Below, one piece after another: positions 60,601-64,000 of a DNA stretch of 64,000 bases; within the stretch, counting starts at the first letter, position 1, and each line of letters opens with the position of its first letter. The position numbers were made by a program, and so were the translations under genes. The DNA lies in the NCBI GenBank assembly GCA_963748485.1, contig CAVVJF010000022.1, positions 472,933-536,932 on the forward strand, given 5' to 3'. A model generated the notes under the pieces. It was not told the DNA's origin, ran no database searches, and worked only from the letters and a program-made list of their open reading frames with translations. This DNA comes from DASRWT01 sp963748485. GTDB lineage: Bacteria > Methylomirabilota > Methylomirabilia > Rokubacteriales > CSP1-6.

Positions 60601-61605
60601 TCACGCGACGTGCGGCAGCACCTGCTCGCCGAGGAGACGGATCGACCGCATCACGCGCGCCTGATCCATGCCCGGCCACTGGAGCCGGAACATCATCGAC
60701 GTGACCCCGAGGCGCTCCCGGTAGCGCGCGATCTCCTCGCGCACACGCCCGGGGTCGCCGAGGATGAAGCGGTCGCGCGCGAGCTCCTCGAAGGCGTCGC
60801 TCCATGTCTCGCCCTCGGGCAGGGCCTTGTCCTGCTCCCAGCGCTGATAGGCCTTGTACTTGGGCTCCAGGAGGGGTCGCGCCTCGGCGAACGCGGAGGC
60901 CCCGCCGTCGGTGACATAGCACTCGCGCATGAGCGGGATCTCGGCCGCGCGCGGCCGCCCCGCGGCGGCGCGCTCGGCGTGGAAGAGGGCGAGCTGCCGC
61001 TCCAGCATGGGCAGGGTGGTGTGCGGGTTGATGAGCCAGGTATCGGCCAGACGCGCCGCGCGCTTGACGCCGGCGTCGCCGTTGGCGGCGAGCCAGATGG
61101 GCGGCCGCGGCCGCTGCATGGGCGGCATCGAGATGCGCACGTCGCGGAGCTGGAAGTGCTTGCCCTCGAACGAGGCGGGCTCGCCGGACCAGAGCCGCTC
61201 CAGCGCCTGCAGACCCTCCACGAGGCGCCCCACGCGGGCGGTCGGATCGTGCCCCATCGCGAGATTCTCCACGTCGCGATAGCCGAGCCCGAACCCCACG
61301 ATGAGCCGGCCCCCGGTGATGACGTCGAGGGTGGCGAGCTGCTCGGCAAGATCCACCGGCTGATGGAGCGGGAGGAGGATCACGCCGGTGCCGAGCGTCA
61401 TGCCCTCGGCCTCCGCGGCCACGCGGGCGAGGGTGGGGATGGGCTGAAAGTAGGTGAAGGGGTCGGAGAGATAGTGCTGGCTCGCCCAGATCGACGCGAA
61501 GCCGACGCTCCTGGCCAGCCGCACTTGCTCCAGATGCTCCTGGAAGCGTCGCGCCTGCGACTCGTCCGGCTGATGCTGCACCGATAGCCCGATGCCGAAT
61601 TTCAT
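60601..61605 (-). CDS. LLM class flavin-dependent oxidoreductase
   Basis: This 334-residue luciferase-like protein starts KFGIGLSVQHQPDE and contains GFASIWASQHYLSDPFTYFQP near 35-55, LDVITGGRLIVGFGLGYRDVE near 94-114 and PPIWLAANGDAGVKRAARLAD. It uses FMN or F420 to oxidise a small molecule. The ATG at 61605 is the family start; an upstream Met at 61656 adds an unconserved stretch. It is divergent from murB and is followed by a DUF3237 gene. Confidence 0.9.
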   Translation of the reverse strand: MKFGIGLSVQHQPDESQARRFQEHLEQVRLARSVGFASIWASQHYLSDPFTYFQPIPTLARVAAEAEGMTLGTGVILLPLHQPVDLAEQLATLDVITGGRLIVGFGLGYRDVENLAMGHDPTARVGRLVEGLQALERLWSGEPASFEGKHFQLRDVRISMPPMQRPRPPIWLAANGDAGVKRAARLADTWLINPHTTLPMLERQLALFHAERAAAGRPRAAEIPLMRECYVTDGGASAFAEARPLLEPKYKAYQRWEQDKALPEGETWSDAFEELARDRFILGDPGRVREEIARYRERLGVTSMMFRLQWPGMDQARVMRSIRLLGEQVLPHVA

Positions 61606-61671
61606 GTCGGCCTCCCGTGAAGCCCTAGGGAGCCACGCCGGCCGCATCGCTGTCAAGGGCGCGGGTCACGA

Positions 61672-61677
61672 TAGAAT
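61672..61677 (+). promoter_or_regulatory. -10 box (TAGAAT) of a leaderless promoter
   Basis: TAGAAT ends 6 nt before the GTG at 61684 and no Shine-Dalgarno is present. Transcription would start at the start codon of murB. Confidence 0.45.
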
Positions 61678-61683
61678 GGGCGC

Positions 61684-62751
61684 GTGATCCCCATCGAGAA
61701 CGCCTCGCTGGCGTCACGCACGACGCTGGGTGTGGGCGGGCCCGCGCGCTGGCTCGTCAAGGCGCGGGAGGAAGCCACCCTACTCGACGCGCTCGACTGG
61801 GCGGCCGCGCGCGGCGTGACCGTGCGCGTGCTGGGCGGCGGGTCCAACGTGGTGGTCGCCGACGCCGGCGTGGACGCGCTGGTGCTGCAGGTGGCGCTGC
61901 GCGGCGTGGAGACGCGCGAGACGAACGGTGTCGTCGAGGTGACGGCGGCGGCGGGCGAGCCCTGGGACGATCTCGTGCGGCGCACGGTGGAGCGCGGCTG
62001 GGCGGGGCTCGAGTGCCTCTCCGGAATTCCCGGCCTCGTCGGCGCCACGCCCATCCAGAACGTGGGTGCCTACGGGCAGGACGTGAGCCAGACCATCGTC
62101 GCGTTGCGCGCGGTGGACCGCCGCACTCGCCGCCCCGTCGCTCTCTCCGCCGCGGAGTGCCGCTTCGGCTACCGTGACAGCCTCTTCCGCAGCGGCGAGC
62201 CCGAGCGCTACGTCGTCGTCGCGGTGACTTACCGTCTCGCGCGCGGCGGCGCGCCGGCGGTGCGCTACGCAGAGCTGCAGCGCCATCTCGAGGAGCGCGG
62301 GCTCGCCGCCCCGGCGCTGAGCGACGTGCGCGACAGCGTACTCGCCGTGCGCAGGGCGAAGTCCATGGTGCTCGAGCCCGGCGACGAGAACCGCCGCTCC
62401 TGCGGCTCCTTCTTCGTGAACCCGGTGGTCGCCGCCGCCGAGGCCGCGCGCATCGGCGCCCTCGCCGCGCCGGGCGGCGCCATGCCGCAGTGGCCCGAGC
62501 CCGACGGCCGCGTGAAGCTGTCCGCGGCGTGGCTCATCGAGCGCGCGGGCTTCACGCGGGGCGACCGCGTGGGGCCGGTGGGCCTGTCCACCCGGCACAC
62601 GCTGGCCATCGTGTGCCACGAGGGCGCGCGCGCTGCCGATGTCGCCGCCTTCGCCCGGCGCGTGCGGACCGGCGTGGCCGAGCGCTTCGGCGTGCGCCTC
62701 TCACCCGAGCCCGTCTTCTGGGGGCCCATCGGTCTCGACGCGCCGGCATGA
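61684..62751 (+). CDS. murB: UDP-N-acetylmuramate dehydrogenase
   Basis: This 355-residue flavoprotein catalyses NADPH-dependent reduction of UDP-GlcNAc-enolpyruvate to UDP-MurNAc in peptidoglycan synthesis. FAD-binding elements are TTLGVGGPARWLV near 13-25, VRVLGGGSNVVVADAG, and GLECLSGIPGLVGATPIQNVGAYG near 110-133; the catalytic serine is in CGSFFVNPVV near 240, and the C-terminal RHTLAIVCHEGARAADV completes the domain. Active from a GTG start with a -10 box upstream. It is unlinked to other mur genes here. A chromate transporter gene overlaps its stop (ATGA). Confidence 0.95.
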   Translation: MIPIENASLASRTTLGVGGPARWLVKAREEATLLDALDWAAARGVTVRVLGGGSNVVVADAGVDALVLQVALRGVETRETNGVVEVTAAAGEPWDDLVRRTVERGWAGLECLSGIPGLVGATPIQNVGAYGQDVSQTIVALRAVDRRTRRPVALSAAECRFGYRDSLFRSGEPERYVVVAVTYRLARGGAPAVRYAELQRHLEERGLAAPALSDVRDSVLAVRRAKSMVLEPGDENRRSCGSFFVNPVVAAAEAARIGALAAPGGAMPQWPEPDGRVKLSAAWLIERAGFTRGDRVGPVGLSTRHTLAIVCHEGARAADVAAFARRVRTGVAERFGVRLSPEPVFWGPIGLDAPA

Positions 62752-63311
62752 CGCGCCCCGGTCTGGCGCGCCTCACCGCGGTGTTCGCCTGGATCGGACT
62801 CGTCAGCCTCGGCGGCGGCCGGAGCGCGTACTTCCACGACGCCCTCGTGGTCCGGCGCGGCTGGCTAACGGACGACGAGTTCATCCAGGACCTCGCCCTG
62901 AGCCAGGTGATGCCCGGTCCCAACTTCTCCAATCTGGCGGTGGCGCTGGGCTATCGCCTACGCGGCTTCGCGGGCGCCTGGTGCGCGCTCGCCGCGCTCG
63001 TGCTGCCGGGCAGCGTGCTGCTGCTCGCGCTCGTCGTGTACCTGTGGCGCGGCATCGGGCCCGAGATGACGGGCGCGCTCCACGCCATGAGTGCCGCCGT
63101 GGTGGGGCTGATCCTCGTCATGACGGCGCGCATCGTGCGGGTCGGGCTGCGCCGCCGCGCGGGGCTCGTCCTCGGCGCGGGCACCTTTCTCCTGGTGGGG
63201 CCGCTCGGCCTGCCCACGGTGGCCGCGATCGCGCTCATGCTCGGGGTTGGGCTCTGGCTCAATCGGCCGCGCGCCTCCGAGGCCCTCACGCCGCGGAGCG
63301 AGACCGAATAG
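62748..63311 (+). CDS. Chromate transporter, first half (CHR)
   Basis: This 187-residue membrane protein is one half of a split CHR transporter, with AWIGLVSLGGGRSAYFHDALV near 14-34, the conserved FIQDLALSQVMPGPNFSNLAVALGYRLRG and four to six hydrophobic helices. The two half-size proteins function as a heterodimer exporting chromate or importing sulfate in known systems. It starts inside the murB stop and its TAG stop overlaps the GTG of the second half by one base. Confidence 0.9.
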   Translation: MTRPGLARLTAVFAWIGLVSLGGGRSAYFHDALVVRRGWLTDDEFIQDLALSQVMPGPNFSNLAVALGYRLRGFAGAWCALAALVLPGSVLLLALVVYLWRGIGPEMTGALHAMSAAVVGLILVMTARIVRVGLRRRAGLVLGAGTFLLVGPLGLPTVAAIALMLGVGLWLNRPRASEALTPRSETE

Positions 63312-63832
63312 TGGATCTCCTGCGGCTGACCTGGACCACGCTCTGGCTCTCGTTCCTCTGCATCGGAGGCGGGCTCGGCATCATCCCCGAGATGGAGCGG
63401 CAGGCGGTGCAGGTGCACGGCTGGCTGTCCGCGCGGGAGTTCGTGGACGGCTACACGCTGGCTCAGCTCACCCCGGGGCCCAACATGCGCGTCGCCATGG
63501 TGATCGGCTATCACGCCCACGGCCTGCTCGGGGCGCTGCTCGCCGGGCTCGCCATGTTCGTCCCCACCGCCGCCCTGACCGCCGTGATGGCGCGCCACTG
63601 GAGCCGGCTGCGCGGACGGCCGTGGGCGCTCACCGCGGAGCGCACGCTTGCCCCCATCGGGATCGGCCTCATGGCCGCCGGGGTCTACACGCTCGCGCGC
63701 TCGGCCATCCACGACGTCCGCTCCGCGGTGATCGCCGCCGCCGCCGCGCTCCTGCTCGCGACCGGGCGCGTGCCCCCCATCGTGGTCATCATCGCGGCGG
63801 GGATCGTCGGCTGGCTCCTCGAGCGCGGCTAG
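63311..63832 (+). CDS. Chromate transporter, second half (CHR)
   Basis: This 173-residue partner protein begins TTLWLSFLCIGGGLGIIPEMERQAV near residue 8 and has FVDGYTLAQLTPGPNMRVAMVIGYHAHG, the counterpart of the motif in the first half. It has about five hydrophobic segments. The start is GTG, overlapping the upstream TAG by one base. The pair forms the split form of CHR found in many bacteria. Confidence 0.9.
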   Translation: MDLLRLTWTTLWLSFLCIGGGLGIIPEMERQAVQVHGWLSAREFVDGYTLAQLTPGPNMRVAMVIGYHAHGLLGALLAGLAMFVPTAALTAVMARHWSRLRGRPWALTAERTLAPIGIGLMAAGVYTLARSAIHDVRSAVIAAAAALLLATGRVPPIVVIIAAGIVGWLLERG

Positions 63833-63865
63833 CTTATATCCAGTGACGGCGCGGGCGCCTGCCGG

Positions 63866-64000
63866 CTAGGCGAGGCGGGCGGCGAGGGCGGCGAGGAACT
63901 CGCGGACGCGCTTGGCGTTGACGCCCAGATCGCTGCGGCCCACGCGCGACTTCGAGCGGACATCCACCCGGCTGCCCGCGCCGGCGGCGGCGACGCGCAC
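63866..64000 (-). CDS. DUF1499 family protein, C-terminal fragment cut by the window edge
   Basis: The last 44 residues of a protein running off the right edge read VDVRSKSRVGRSDLGVNAKRVREFL and a short Ala/Leu tail, matching the C-terminal signature of DUF1499 (RVGRSDLGVN). The stop TAG is at 63868-63866. The rest of the gene lies beyond the window, so the start and length cannot be judged. It is convergent with the chromate transporter genes. Confidence 0.8.
   Translation of the reverse strand: MRVAAAGAGSRVDVRSKSRVGRSDLGVNAKRVREFLAALAARLA

Noticed and set aside
1..64000. CRISPR arrays, insertion sequences, prophage or tRNA genes
   Set aside because: I saw no regularly spaced repeats, no transposase or integrase, and no cloverleaf-like sequence in the few intergenic gaps. 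A covariance-model search would be decisive.

Overview
The window is GC-rich, gene-dense chromosomal DNA with about 64 protein genes, no rRNA or tRNA, no insertion sequence and no CRISPR array that I can see. The gene mix is typical of soil or subsurface heterotrophs of the Candidatus Rokubacteria / Methylomirabilota type: several luciferase-like flavin or F420 oxidoreductases, short-chain dehydrogenases, CaiB-type CoA transferases, amidohydrolases, hydantoinases, and many periplasmic binding proteins of the TRAP, TAXI, ABC and NMT1 classes. This assignment is an inference from gene content and GC only. Adjacent genes often overlap by 4 nt (ATGA or GTGA), and several genes appear to be leaderless, with a TANNNT -10 box 6-9 nt before the start codon.

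Layout. 1-11.5 kb: catabolic genes (SDR, enolase-superfamily enzyme, aminoacyl-tRNA deacylase-like protein, acyl-CoA dehydrogenase, MFS transporter, dienelactone hydrolase, N-acyl-D-amino-acid deacylase, luciferase-like oxidoreductase), a membrane protein and a frameshifted CYTH phosphatase. 9.9-17.5 kb: two polysaccharide deacetylases flanking an SDR, a 2-oxoglutarate/Fe(II) oxygenase coupled to a uronate-dehydrogenase-like epimerase, an amidohydrolase coupled to an F420-type oxidoreductase, and a serine hydrolase. 17.6-23.1 kb: hydantoinase/oxoprolinase hyuB-hyuA and a two-gene ABC exporter. 23.2-26.9 kb: small transporter, ABC binding protein, 3-hydroxyanthranilate dioxygenase, serine hydrolase, DUF488.

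27.0-31.4 kb holds the most notable locus: a UGSC-family selenoprotein with an in-frame TGA at codon 96 followed by a bacterial-SECIS-like hairpin. It is coupled to an uncharacterised protein and a complete DctPQM TRAP transporter. 31.4-34.5 kb: a divergent sugar ABC operon with a clear sigma70 promoter. 34.8-35.4 kb: two small exported proteins behind a sigma54-type promoter. 36.7-41.1 kb: a DNA-repair operon of PolX/PHP, an unknown protein, and LigD split into separate polymerase and ligase genes. The PolX polymerase site has lost its three catalytic aspartates.

41.0-49.2 kb: TAXI binding protein, MreB with a sigma54-like promoter almost touching its start, an exported protein, an amidase and a peptide ABC importer without its ATPases. 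49.2-59.0 kb: an envelope or natural-product-like region with two glycosyltransferases, an FAD amine-oxidase-like enzyme, a myo-inositol oxygenase homologue with all six iron ligands, a free acyl carrier protein with a thioesterase, a CoA transferase, and a UDP-sugar dehydrogenase with a frameshift and an apparent CTG start. 59.2-60.1 kb: a PEP-CTERM-like exported protein behind another sigma54-type promoter. 60.1-64 kb: DUF3237, luciferase-like enzyme, MurB, a split chromate transporter and a truncated DUF1499 gene at the edge.
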